From the NCBI GenBank assembly GCA_017529175.1, contig JAFXNX010000016.1:1-10320 (forward strand): DNA of 10,320 nt, in the 5' to 3' direction. Source of the stretch: Clostridia bacterium. Its GTDB lineage: Bacteria > Bacillota_A > Clostridia > Oscillospirales > CAG-272. Of this stretch, positions 1 through 7,034 are shown piece by piece. Under the pieces are notes generated by a model, which made no database searches, was not told the DNA's origin, and saw only the letters and a program-made list of their open reading frames with translations. How positions within the stretch are numbered: the first letter of the stretch is position 1; each line of letters opens with the position of its first letter. The position numbers and the translations under genes were made by a program.

Positions 1-19
1 AATAAGAGATTAAAAACGC

Positions 20-71
20 GAAAAATCCGTAGTTTTCATCATTAATTAGGTGAAAATCCTGCGGATTTTTC
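20..71. terminator. AT-rich hairpin with T-rich flanks, possible bidirectional terminator
   Basis: GAAAAATCCG (20-29) is the exact reverse complement of CGGATTTTTC (62-71), and TTTTCA (33-38) pairs with TGAAAA (51-56) inside. On the minus strand the stem ends in TTTTT and is followed by CGCGTTTTTAATC. On the plus strand it ends in TTTTT followed by CCATTTTTATAC. Either strand could thus use it as a rho-independent terminator: the end of this operon, or the end of a plus-strand gene left of the window. A competing short hairpin (53-69, AAAATCC/GGATTTT, 3-nt loop) uses the same right arm. Confidence 0.5.
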
Positions 72-98
72 CATTTTTATACTTTTTCTATCGCCGTT

Positions 99-138
99 TT
101 TGCCCCTCGACGTATCTATATACGCCTCACGGGGCAAA
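99..138. repeat. Imperfect inverted repeat (hairpin) in the 3' tail
   Basis: TTTGCCCC (99-106) pairs with GGGGCAAA (131-138). Inside it CGTAT (111-115) pairs with ATACG (120-124), leaving an unequal internal loop and a 4-nt apical loop. No T-run follows on the minus strand (it continues AAACGGCG). A small hairpin AAGAAT-GACG-ATTCTT (137-152) abuts it. The role is unknown; probably a transcript-end structure. Confidence 0.45.
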
Positions 139-194
139 GAATGACGATTCTTCATCTTAATGCGACAACCCCAATGTAAGGTTTCTGAAAGGGT

Positions 195-228
195 CGAGGG
201 GAAACTCTTTGCAAAGAGTTTCCCCTCG
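195..228 (-). terminator. Perfect 34-nt palindrome right after purL (3' hairpin, possible terminator)
   Basis: The 17-nt arm CGAGGGGAAACTCTTTG is followed at once by its exact reverse complement. In RNA this gives a long stem with a minimal loop at the central TTTGCAAA. It begins 5 nt after the purL stop codon on the transcribed strand. It has no T-run: the transcript continues ACCCTTTCAG. It may therefore act as a 3' stabilising stem, a weak or factor-assisted terminator, or a dispersed palindromic repeat rather than a classic intrinsic terminator. Confidence 0.5.
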
Positions 229-233
229 TAATA

Positions 234-3200
234 TTATTTAAAGTATTCCACCGCGGAGGCGAACATTTTCATGTCGTACTCACCGGGGACGTTTTTGTAA
301 AGGTTTTTGCCGATACGTTCTGCGTGACCCATCTTGCCGAAGACCCTGCCGTCGGGGGAGGTTATGCCCTCGATCGCAAAGAGGGAGCCGTTCGGATTGA
401 AGCGTACGTCGTCTGTCGGCGAGCCGTCAAGGTCGACGTACTGCGTCGCGATCTGACCGTTCGCGGCGAGGGCGCGCACCAGTTCATCCGACGCGATGAA
501 GCGGCCTTCTCCGTGAGAGACCGGGACCGTGAATATATTGCCAACGCTGCATTTTGCAAGCCACGGCGACTTGTTCGACGCGACCCTTACCCTGACGAGC
601 TTGGAAACGTGACGCGCTATCGTGTTGTATGTCAGCGTCGGGCATCCCTCGTCGGTGTCGATGATCTTTCCGTAAGGCACGAGACCGAGCTTGATGAGCG
701 CCTGGAAGCCGTTGCAAATGCCGCAGACGAGTCCGTCCCGCTCATCAAGAAGCATATGTACCTGCTCCTTTATCGCCTCGTTTTTGAGAAACGCCATAAT
801 GAACTTGCCCGAGCCGTCCGGCTCGTCGCCGCCGGAGAACCCGCCGGGGACAAAGAGCATTTGCGAGGTCGACAGCTCTTTTGCAAACTCTTCTGCGCTG
901 CGCGCGACGTCGTCAGGCGTCAGATTCTTGACGACGAATATTTTCGCTTCTGCTCCCGCTTCGGTTACCGCCCGCGCGGAGTCATACTCGCAGTTGGTAC
1001 CCGGAAATACCGGTATCAGCACCTTCGGGCGCGCGTGCTTTACGGCGGGCGCCGTCCGATCTTTCGCTTCATACGAGAACGCCTCGATCTTCTTTGCGGC
1101 GCGTCCTTCAAGAGTCGGGAAGACTTCTTCAAGGGGGGCCTCATATTTCTCGTCGAGCGCTGAAAGTGCTATCGACTCGTCGCCGTAAGAAATCGTTCCG
1201 TCGCCGGTCGTCACGCCGACGATACGCCCTCCGACGTCATCGCAGACTTCGAGGAGGAACGAGCCGTACGAATATGAGAAGACGTCGGAGAGCGGGAAGG
1301 ATAAGTCGAATCTGAATCCTGTGCCGTTGCCCGCGCACATTTTATATATCGCCTCGGCGACGCCGCCGTAGGTCGGAGTGTAAGCGGCGAGAACTTTGCC
1401 GTCGCGGCAAAGCGCTGCGACTTTGTTGAAGCAACCGATAAGGGAGTCCTTCTTTGGCAGACCGGACGGGGTGTACTCGGGCGCGATCAGGACGACGCGG
1501 TGTCCCGGTCCTTTGAATTCGTCAGTTACGGTTTTTGAGCATTTTCCCATCGTTACCGCAAACGATACGAGAGTCGGGGGAACGTCGAGGGACTCAAACG
1601 AGCCGCTCATAGAATCCTTGCCGCCTATCGCCGCGATACCGAGATCGAGCTGCGCCGAAAGCGCTCCGAGAAGCGCCGCCGCGGGTTTTCCCCAGCGCGC
1701 GCCATCGCGCATCGGTTTTTCAAAATATTCCTGGAACGTCAGATACACGTCGTCGAACGACGCGCCGGACGCGATGAGTTTTGATACGCTCTCCACCACC
1801 GCAAGATACGCGCCGTGGTAAGGGCTTGCCTCGGAAATGAACGGATTGAAGCCCCACGCCATAAGCGAGCAGTCGTCCGTGTCGCCCGACACAAGAGGTA
1901 TCTTGTGTACCATCGCCTGGATCGGGGTCCTCTGATATTTGCCGCCGAACGGCATAACTACGCTTCCCGAACCGATGGTCGAATCGAATCTTTCGGAAAG
2001 ACCGCGCTTCGAGCATACGTTGAGGTCGGAAAGAAGCGCCGAGAATCCGCTCACGAAATCTTCCGGCGTCTTGCGCTTTATGTCCCGAGGCGCGGCGATC
2101 TTAACGTCGATATGCTTCTTCGCGCCGTTGGAATTCAGAAATTCTCTCGATACGTCGACGATCACTTTTCCGCGCCATCTCATAACGAGGCGCGGCGTGT
2201 CGGTCACCGTCGCGACCTTTGTCGCCGAGAGATTTTCGCGTCTTGCCGCCTCGGCGAGCTTTGCCTCGTCCCCGGCGGATATGACTATCGCCATTCTCTC
2301 CTGAGATTCGCTTATTGCAAGTTCCGTGCCGTCAAGTCCTTCGTATTTTTTCGGCACGCGGTCAAGGTCGATCGAAAGTCCGTCCGCGAGTTCTCCTATC
2401 GCGACGGAAACGCCGCCCGCGCCGAAATCGTTGCATCTCTTTATCATGCGGCAGACGTCGGGGTCTCTGAAGAAACGCTGAAGCTTGCGCTCCTCGGGAG
2501 CGTTGCCCTTCTGCACCTCCGCTCCGCACGTCTCAACGGAGTGAGAGTCATGCGCCTTTGAGGAGCCGGTAGCGCCGCCGATGCCGTCGCGTCCGGTAGC
2601 GCCGCCGAGAAGGATAACGACGTCGCCCGGAGCGGGAGTCTCGCGTCTGACGTTCTCAGCGGGAGTTGCCGCGATGACGGCGCCTATCTCCATTCGCTTG
2701 GCGGCGTAGCCCGGGTGATAGAGCTCGTCGACGATCCCCGTTGCCAGTCCTATCTGGTTGCCGTACGATGAATAACCCGCCGCCGCGGTGCGAACTATCT
2801 TTCTTTGAGGAAGTTTTCCGGGTATCGTCTCCGATACGGGTCTTGTCGGATCTGCAGCTCCCGTCACGCGCATCGCCGCGTAAACGTACGAGCGCCCCGA
2901 GAGCGGATCGCGGATCGCGCCGCCGATGCAGGTCGCGGCGCCGCCGAACGGCTCGATCTCCGTCGGATGGTTGTGAGTTTCGTTCTTGAAAAGAAGGAGC
3001 CATGGCTCGGTCTTTCCGTCAACTTCCACGTTGATCTTTACCGTGCAGGCGTTGATCTCGTCCGAGACGTCGAGTCCGTCAAGAAGCCCTTTTTGCCGCA
3101 GGTACTTTGCCGCGACAGTTGCAATATCCATAAGGGTCGCCGGACGCTCGCCCCTTCCGAGTTCATTCTTTACCGCAAGGTATCTCTTGTACGCCGCTTC

Positions 3201-3923
3201 GATCTCTTCGTCCTCGAACGAGACGGAGTCGAGCGACGTCAGAAACGTCGTGTGTCTGCAGTGATCGGACCAGTACGTGTCGATCATGCGTATCTCGATT
3301 ATCGTCGGGTCGCGGCGTTCCGAGGCGAAATAGTCGCGGCACATAGCGGCGTCTCCCTCGTCCATCGCGAGAGAGAATTTTTTGCAGAAGTTTGCAAGCT
3401 CACCGTCTTTAAGCGACGTAAATCCCGTCAGCACTTCAACGTCCGCAGGACGCGCCGACGCGACTTCGATCGTATCGGGCAGACCGAGCGACGCTTCTCT
3501 TGCCTCGACCGGGTTGATCACGTATTTTTTTATCTCGGAGATATCGCCGTCCGAGAGCTCTCCCTCGAGAACGTACACCTTCGCCGATCTGACGGCGGGG
3601 CGCTCGCCGCAGGAGATTATCTGAATACACTGCGACGCGGAATCGGCTCTCTGATCGAACTGCCCGGGGAGATATTCGACTGCGAATATCACGCCGTCTG
3701 TTTTCGGAAGTTCGTACGACACGACGTCGAGCTGTGGCTCCGAAAATACGGATTTGACAGCGACGTCGAAAAGAGAGTCAGTTATGTTCTCAACGTCGTA
3801 GCGGTTGAAAAGTCTTATTTTTTTAAGTCCCCTGACGCCGAGCAGATCGCGCACTTCCGACGTGAGCGACGACGCTTCGTTGTCAAGTCCGGGACGTTTT
3901 TCAACGTAAACTCTTGATACCAT
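234..3923 (-). CDS. purL: Phosphoribosylformylglycinamidine synthase PurL, large fused form
   Basis: Converts FGAR to FGAM using glutamine and ATP. This is the single-chain form (1229 residues) that joins PurS-like, synthetase and PurQ-like glutaminase parts, so no separate purS or purQ is needed. Residues 1-130 are the PurS-like and linker region. The synthetase follows: YWSDHCRHTTF (217-227), FKNETHNHPTEIEPFGGAAT (312-331), DFGAGGVSVAIGELADG (499-515) and AAIGGKDSMSGSF (764-776). The glutaminase begins near 966 with VLIPVFPGTNCEYDSA. Its nucleophile is C1070 in CGICNGFQ, with H1200 and E1202 in MGHAERIG completing the triad by analogy with Salmonella PurL. Length and motif forms fit the Gram-positive/Clostridia clade-II enzymes rather than the roughly 1295-residue enterobacterial type. 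The ATG at 3921-3923 forms TAATG with the purD stop and has a strong GGAGGTGA at 3928-3935. It is the last gene of the operon. Confidence 0.98.
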   Translation of the reverse strand: MVSRVYVEKRPGLDNEASSLTSEVRDLLGVRGLKKIRLFNRYDVENITDSLFDVAVKSVFSEPQLDVVSYELPKTDGVIFAVEYLPGQFDQRADSASQCIQIISCGERPAVRSAKVYVLEGELSDGDISEIKKYVINPVEAREASLGLPDTIEVASARPADVEVLTGFTSLKDGELANFCKKFSLAMDEGDAAMCRDYFASERRDPTIIEIRMIDTYWSDHCRHTTFLTSLDSVSFEDEEIEAAYKRYLAVKNELGRGERPATLMDIATVAAKYLRQKGLLDGLDVSDEINACTVKINVEVDGKTEPWLLLFKNETHNHPTEIEPFGGAATCIGGAIRDPLSGRSYVYAAMRVTGAADPTRPVSETIPGKLPQRKIVRTAAAGYSSYGNQIGLATGIVDELYHPGYAAKRMEIGAVIAATPAENVRRETPAPGDVVILLGGATGRDGIGGATGSSKAHDSHSVETCGAEVQKGNAPEERKLQRFFRDPDVCRMIKRCNDFGAGGVSVAIGELADGLSIDLDRVPKKYEGLDGTELAISESQERMAIVISAGDEAKLAEAARRENLSATKVATVTDTPRLVMRWRGKVIVDVSREFLNSNGAKKHIDVKIAAPRDIKRKTPEDFVSGFSALLSDLNVCSKRGLSERFDSTIGSGSVVMPFGGKYQRTPIQAMVHKIPLVSGDTDDCSLMAWGFNPFISEASPYHGAYLAVVESVSKLIASGASFDDVYLTFQEYFEKPMRDGARWGKPAAALLGALSAQLDLGIAAIGGKDSMSGSFESLDVPPTLVSFAVTMGKCSKTVTDEFKGPGHRVVLIAPEYTPSGLPKKDSLIGCFNKVAALCRDGKVLAAYTPTYGGVAEAIYKMCAGNGTGFRFDLSFPLSDVFSYSYGSFLLEVCDDVGGRIVGVTTGDGTISYGDESIALSALDEKYEAPLEEVFPTLEGRAAKKIEAFSYEAKDRTAPAVKHARPKVLIPVFPGTNCEYDSARAVTEAGAEAKIFVVKNLTPDDVARSAEEFAKELSTSQMLFVPGGFSGGDEPDGSGKFIMAFLKNEAIKEQVHMLLDERDGLVCGICNGFQALIKLGLVPYGKIIDTDEGCPTLTYNTIARHVSKLVRVRVASNKSPWLAKCSVGNIFTVPVSHGEGRFIASDELVRALAANGQIATQYVDLDGSPTDDVRFNPNGSLFAIEGITSPDGRVFGKMGHAERIGKNLYKNVPGEYDMKMFASAVEYFK

Positions 3924-5191
3924 TACTTCACCTCCGCGTCAAGCGCGCGCTTACCGATATCGTGACGGTAGAACGCATTGTCAAAGTGTATTTTTCCGGC
4001 GCGGGAATATGCGAGGTCTATCGCGTCCGAAAGCGTGTCCGCCGTCGCCGTGACGCCGAGCACACGGCCTCCGGACGTCACGAGCGCGCCGTCGCGCAGT
4101 TTTGCTCCCGCGACGATGACGTGATCGCGCACGCTCTCGTCGATCTCGATCTCAAACCCTTTTTCATAAGAGGCGGGGTACCCTTCGGACGCCATAATGA
4201 CACAGCAGGCGGATTTGTCCGAGAACTTCACCTCGACGTCAGAGAGAGTTCCGTTTGTCGTCGCCTTCATTATTGTCAGAAGGTCGCTCTCGAGAAGAGG
4301 GAGCACCACTTGCGTTTCGGGATCTCCGAAGCGGCAGTTGTACTCTATGACCTTCGGTCCGTCCTTCGTTATCATAAGCCCGAAGTAAAGGCAGCCCTTG
4401 AATGGCCGTCCTTCCGACGCCATGGCGCGGACTGTCGGGAGAAATATCTCCTTCATACAGCGATCCGCCACGTCTTTGGTATAGTAGGGATTCGGCGCGA
4501 CCGTACCCATACCGCCCGTGTTCTCGCCTTCGTCGCAGTCTCGCGCTCTTTTATGGTCCATCGAGGAGACCATGGGCACGATGTGCTCGCCGTCGCAGAA
4601 AGAGAGTACGGAGACCTCGGGACCTTCGAGATATTCCTCGATCACGATACGGCTCCCGCTCTTTCCGAACTTGCCGTCTACCATGAGCGACTTGACCGCG
4701 TCCCTTGCCGCGTCCCTCGTCATTGCCACGGTGACGCCCTTTCCGAGCGCGAGACCGTCGGCTTTGACGACTGTCGGGACCGGAGCGTCGTCAAGATATT
4801 CGAGCGCTTTCCCGAAATCGGTAAAAACCTGATATTTCGCGGTGGGGATTCCGTATTTTTTCATAAGGTCCTTCGCGAAGACCTTACTGCTCTCGATCGT
4901 CGCCGCCGCCTTGTCCGGTCCGAAGCAGGGGATGCCGTGCGCCTCGAGCGCGTCCACCGCGCCGAGCGCGAGCGGGTCGTCCGGAGCGACGACCGTATAA
5001 TCTATTTTATTTTCGTAAGCGTAAGTGACTATCGAATCAATATCCGTCGCCGCAATATCGACGCAAGACGCGTCGGCTGCGATGCCTCCGTTGCCGGGCA
5101 GCGCGTATATTTCTGTCACTTCCGGGTTTTCCTTCAGTTTTTTTATAATGGCGTGCTCTCTGCCGCCGCCTCCGATGACAAGTATCTTCAC
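3923..5191 (-). CDS. purD: Phosphoribosylamine-glycine ligase PurD (GAR synthetase)
   Basis: Joins phosphoribosylamine and glycine with ATP to give GAR. The unstable PRA comes from PurF, encoded by the first visible gene of the same operon. At 422 residues it has normal length and the ATP-grasp layout: N-terminal dinucleotide-like loop MKILVIGGGGREHAI (1-15), DPLALGAVDALEAHGIPCFGP (72-92), KADGLALGKGV (143-153), DEGENTGGMGTVAPNP (220-235, with the family-typical NTGGMG) and YNCRFGDPETQ (284-294, a conserved acidic metal/ATP region). The start codon is GTG (5189-5191), overlapping the FNT stop in GTGA. The site is fixed by the immediately following KILVIGGGG and by GGAGGA at 5201-5206 with a 9-nt spacer. 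The C-terminus shares one base with the purL start. The segment PMVSSMDHKRA departs slightly from the usual PMxxAQDHKR pattern, but nothing suggests loss of function. Confidence 0.98.
   Translation of the reverse strand: MKILVIGGGGREHAIIKKLKENPEVTEIYALPGNGGIAADASCVDIAATDIDSIVTYAYENKIDYTVVAPDDPLALGAVDALEAHGIPCFGPDKAAATIESSKVFAKDLMKKYGIPTAKYQVFTDFGKALEYLDDAPVPTVVKADGLALGKGVTVAMTRDAARDAVKSLMVDGKFGKSGSRIVIEEYLEGPEVSVLSFCDGEHIVPMVSSMDHKRARDCDEGENTGGMGTVAPNPYYTKDVADRCMKEIFLPTVRAMASEGRPFKGCLYFGLMITKDGPKVIEYNCRFGDPETQVVLPLLESDLLTIMKATTNGTLSDVEVKFSDKSACCVIMASEGYPASYEKGFEIEIDESVRDHVIVAGAKLRDGALVTSGGRVLGVTATADTLSDAIDLAYSRAGKIHFDNAFYRHDIGKRALDAEVK
3928..3935 (-). promoter_or_regulatory. Strong ribosome binding site of purL inside purD
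   Basis: GGAGGTGA reads on the minus strand four bases before the ATG (GGAGG to ATG is 7 nt) and lies wholly within the last codons of purD. It is the best Shine-Dalgarno match in the window. It fixes the purL start and suggests that the largest protein of the operon can be initiated independently of coupling through TAATG. Confidence 0.85.
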
Positions 5192-5820
5192 TTGACTTTT
5201 TCCTCCGGTCTGAGTATTTTACGGCAAAGTGCGAACGCCGCGCCGCCGACAGAGTTGCCGAGAGTTATGACGAGCAGGCAGATAATACCCTTTCCGGTAA
5301 AGCCGCCCACCCAGAAATAGAACATATCCGCGACGCAGTGTTCCGTCCCCGCGAGGATGAAAACCATGACGCCGAAGATGAGGGAAAGATATTTTCCTAT
5401 CTCGTGCGGGTTGTTCTTGAATCCGTCGACCGCTATGAATATGAAAATGTTGCACAGAACGCCGAGAAAGAAGAGACTGACGAGCGAATCGTTCGTTTTG
5501 ATCTCGATCATGGCTTTTGCTTTCTCGGAAAACGCTTCCGCGTACCTCGTCGCCGATACGGCGAGGGCGACAAGTCCCGTTCCCGCGAGATTGCCGAGCC
5601 ATATCAAGGGAAGCGTGCGCGCGTATTTTGCGTCATTCTCGAAAACGTAACAGATCTTGCCCGTGAAAAGGTTGAAGCCCATAGTGCAGACCGTGAAAAG
5701 TCCTATCGTGAACATCGCGGCGCCGATCACTTTGCTGTCGGTTGCAAGGAACACCGCGCCTCCGAGTCCTATCGAGACGCCGGCGAGGATCGCTCCGATA
5801 AACGTTTTCAGTATCTTCAT
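5188..5820 (-). CDS. Formate/nitrite transporter (FNT) family channel
   Basis: A multi-pass inner-membrane channel for a small monovalent anion. The context makes formate the likeliest substrate. Hydrophobic helices run through the protein: FIGAILAGVSIGLGGAVF (7-24), about 31-50, 70-90, 111-132, 142-158 and 174-198. FNLFTG (49-54) fits the omega-loop region. GVLCNIFIFIAVDG (120-133) matches the conserved Cys-Asn helix, and GTEHCVADMFYF (158-169) carries the family histidine. K108, N124 and H161 are spaced 16 and 37 residues apart, as recalled for K156, N172 and H209 of E. coli FocA, so the pore residues appear intact. At 210 residues it is short for the family (about 250-285), starting almost at helix 1 without the FocA-type N-terminal helix. 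The ATG (5818-5820) has AAGG just upstream. Its stop overlaps the purD start by 4 nt. Nitrite or hydrosulfide cannot be excluded as substrates. Confidence 0.9.
   Translation of the reverse strand: MKILKTFIGAILAGVSIGLGGAVFLATDSKVIGAAMFTIGLFTVCTMGFNLFTGKICYVFENDAKYARTLPLIWLGNLAGTGLVALAVSATRYAEAFSEKAKAMIEIKTNDSLVSLFFLGVLCNIFIFIAVDGFKNNPHEIGKYLSLIFGVMVFILAGTEHCVADMFYFWVGGFTGKGIICLLVITLGNSVGGAAFALCRKILRPEEKVK
5201..5206 (-). promoter_or_regulatory. Ribosome binding site supporting the GTG start of purD
   Basis: GGAGGA on the minus strand, 9 nt before GTG (5189-5191), lies inside the end of the FNT channel gene. With the GTGA stop/start overlap it decides the purD start, because there is no in-frame ATG nearby. 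Confidence 0.8.
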
Positions 5821-5835
5821 ATCCTTACCGCCTTA

Positions 5836-7020
5836 TCAGTGGTGGAACAGTCGCATTCCGGTGAATGCCATAGCCATATCGTATTTGTCGGCGCACTCTA
5901 TAACCGCGTCGTCACGCACCGAGCCGCCCGGCTCCGCAACGTACTTTACTCCGCTTCTCTTCGCGCGCTCGATATTGTCGCTGAACGGGAAGAACGCGTC
6001 GGAGCCGAGGGCGACGCCGTCGATCGTATCGAGGTACGCTCTCTGTTCCTCTTTCGTGAACGGCTCGGGCTGTTTTGTGAAGTATCTCTGCCATACGCCG
6101 TCCGAGGTCACGTCCTCTTCATTCTGATTTATGTAGCCGTCCACCGCGTTGTCGCGGTCGGGACGCGAGATGTCGTCGCGGAAGGGAAGCGCGAGGACTT
6201 TTTCGCTCATGCGAAGGTGCCACGTGTCGGCTTTTCCGCCCGCAAGACGGGTGCAGTGGATCCTTGACTGCTGTCCCGCGCCGACGCCTATCGCCTGGCC
6301 GCCTGATGCGAAGCATACGGAGTTTGACTGCGTGTATTTAAGAGTAATGAGGGAAATGATAAGGTCGATCGCCGCGTCTTCGGGGATGTTTTTGTTCTTC
6401 GTGACGATGTTTGAAAGAAGCGAACGGTCGATCTTGAAATTGTTTCTGCCCTGACGGAACGTGATGCCGAACACCTGCTTTTCTTCCGTCTCCTCGGGAA
6501 CGTAAGAGGGGTCGATCTTAACTATAATGTAGTTTCCTTTTCTCTTCGTTTTGAGTATCTCGAGCGCGTCGTCGTCAAATCCGGGGGCGATGATGCCGTC
6601 GGATACTTCGCGCTTGATAAGGTTTGCGGTCGTCGCGTCGCACACGTCGGAGAGCGCGATCCAGTCGCCGAAGGAGCACATACGGTCTGTGCCGCGCGCT
6701 CTTGCGAAAGCGCAGGCAACGGGGGAGGCGTCGAGCCCTTCTATGTCGTCGACGAAGCATGCGCGCTTCAGTTTGCCTGACAGGATCTTTCCGACAGCCG
6801 CGGACGTCGGGCTGACGTGCTTGAACGAGGTCGCCGAGGCAAGCCCCGTCGCCTCTTTCAGCTCCTTGACGAGCTGCCAGGAGTTAAAAGCGTCGAGGAA
6901 GTTGATATATCCCGGGCGTCCCGAGAGTATTTCTATCGGGAGATCGCTCCCGTCTTTCATATAGATGGACGACGGCTTCTGGTTGGGATTGCATCCGTAT
7001 TTGAGCTCGAATTCTTTCAT
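5836..7020 (-). CDS. purH: Stand-alone AICAR transformylase (PurH C-terminal domain only)
   Basis: Transfers a formyl group from 10-formyl-tetrahydrofolate to AICAR, giving FAICAR. The 394 residues correspond only to the formyltransferase half of bifunctional PurH/ATIC; the IMP cyclohydrolase half is missing and is supplied by the preceding gene. LKYGCNPNQ (6-14) opens the domain. KHVSPTSAAVG has K67 and H68 in the place of the catalytic Lys-His pair (human K266/H267). Other conserved blocks are ARARGTDRM, SFGDWIALSDVCD, KREVSDGIIAPG, VTKNKNIPE, KYTQSNSVC, GVGAGQQSRIHCTRLAG, GSDAFFPFSDN and the C-terminal RLFHH. Several blocks are closer to recalled human ATIC than to E. coli PurH. The ATG at 7018-7020 follows an unusual GGGGG ribosome site, 14 nt after the cyclohydrolase stop. 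Downstream, a 15-nt gap leads to the FNT channel. The symbol purH is used loosely, because the protein is not bifunctional. Confidence 0.94.
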   Translation of the reverse strand: MKEFELKYGCNPNQKPSSIYMKDGSDLPIEILSGRPGYINFLDAFNSWQLVKELKEATGLASATSFKHVSPTSAAVGKILSGKLKRACFVDDIEGLDASPVACAFARARGTDRMCSFGDWIALSDVCDATTANLIKREVSDGIIAPGFDDDALEILKTKRKGNYIIVKIDPSYVPEETEEKQVFGITFRQGRNNFKIDRSLLSNIVTKNKNIPEDAAIDLIISLITLKYTQSNSVCFASGGQAIGVGAGQQSRIHCTRLAGGKADTWHLRMSEKVLALPFRDDISRPDRDNAVDGYINQNEEDVTSDGVWQRYFTKQPEPFTKEEQRAYLDTIDGVALGSDAFFPFSDNIERAKRSGVKYVAEPGGSVRDDAVIECADKYDMAMAFTGMRLFHH

Positions 7021-7026
7021 AATATT

Positions 7027-7033
7027 ACCCCCG
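7027..7033 (-). promoter_or_regulatory. Atypical G-run ribosome site of the AICAR transformylase
   Basis: In the 14-nt gap between the cyclohydrolase stop and the ATG at 7020, the only purine-rich element on the minus strand is CGGGGGT. It could pair with the anti-SD partly through G-U pairs and is weaker than the sites of purD and purL. Readthrough coupling from the gene upstream may help. Confidence 0.5.
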
Positions 7034-7034
7034 T

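Noticed and set aside
1..233. Promoter or purine riboswitch in the non-coding end
   Set aside because: The region is downstream of the operon; I see no convincing purine-riboswitch core, and a leader would be expected upstream of purF or the first pur gene, outside the window.
324..1163. 279-codon plus-strand open frame opposite the 3' end of purL
   Set aside because: Antisense shadow with low-complexity Arg-rich translation and no recognisable motif.
2805..6267. Long open frames on the plus strand (about 370, 468 and 309 codons) lying end to end opposite purL, purD, FNT and the AICAR transformylase
   Set aside because: They lie antisense to genes with clear motifs, their translations are rich in Arg, His and Val without recognisable domains, and their openness follows from the codon bias of the real genes.
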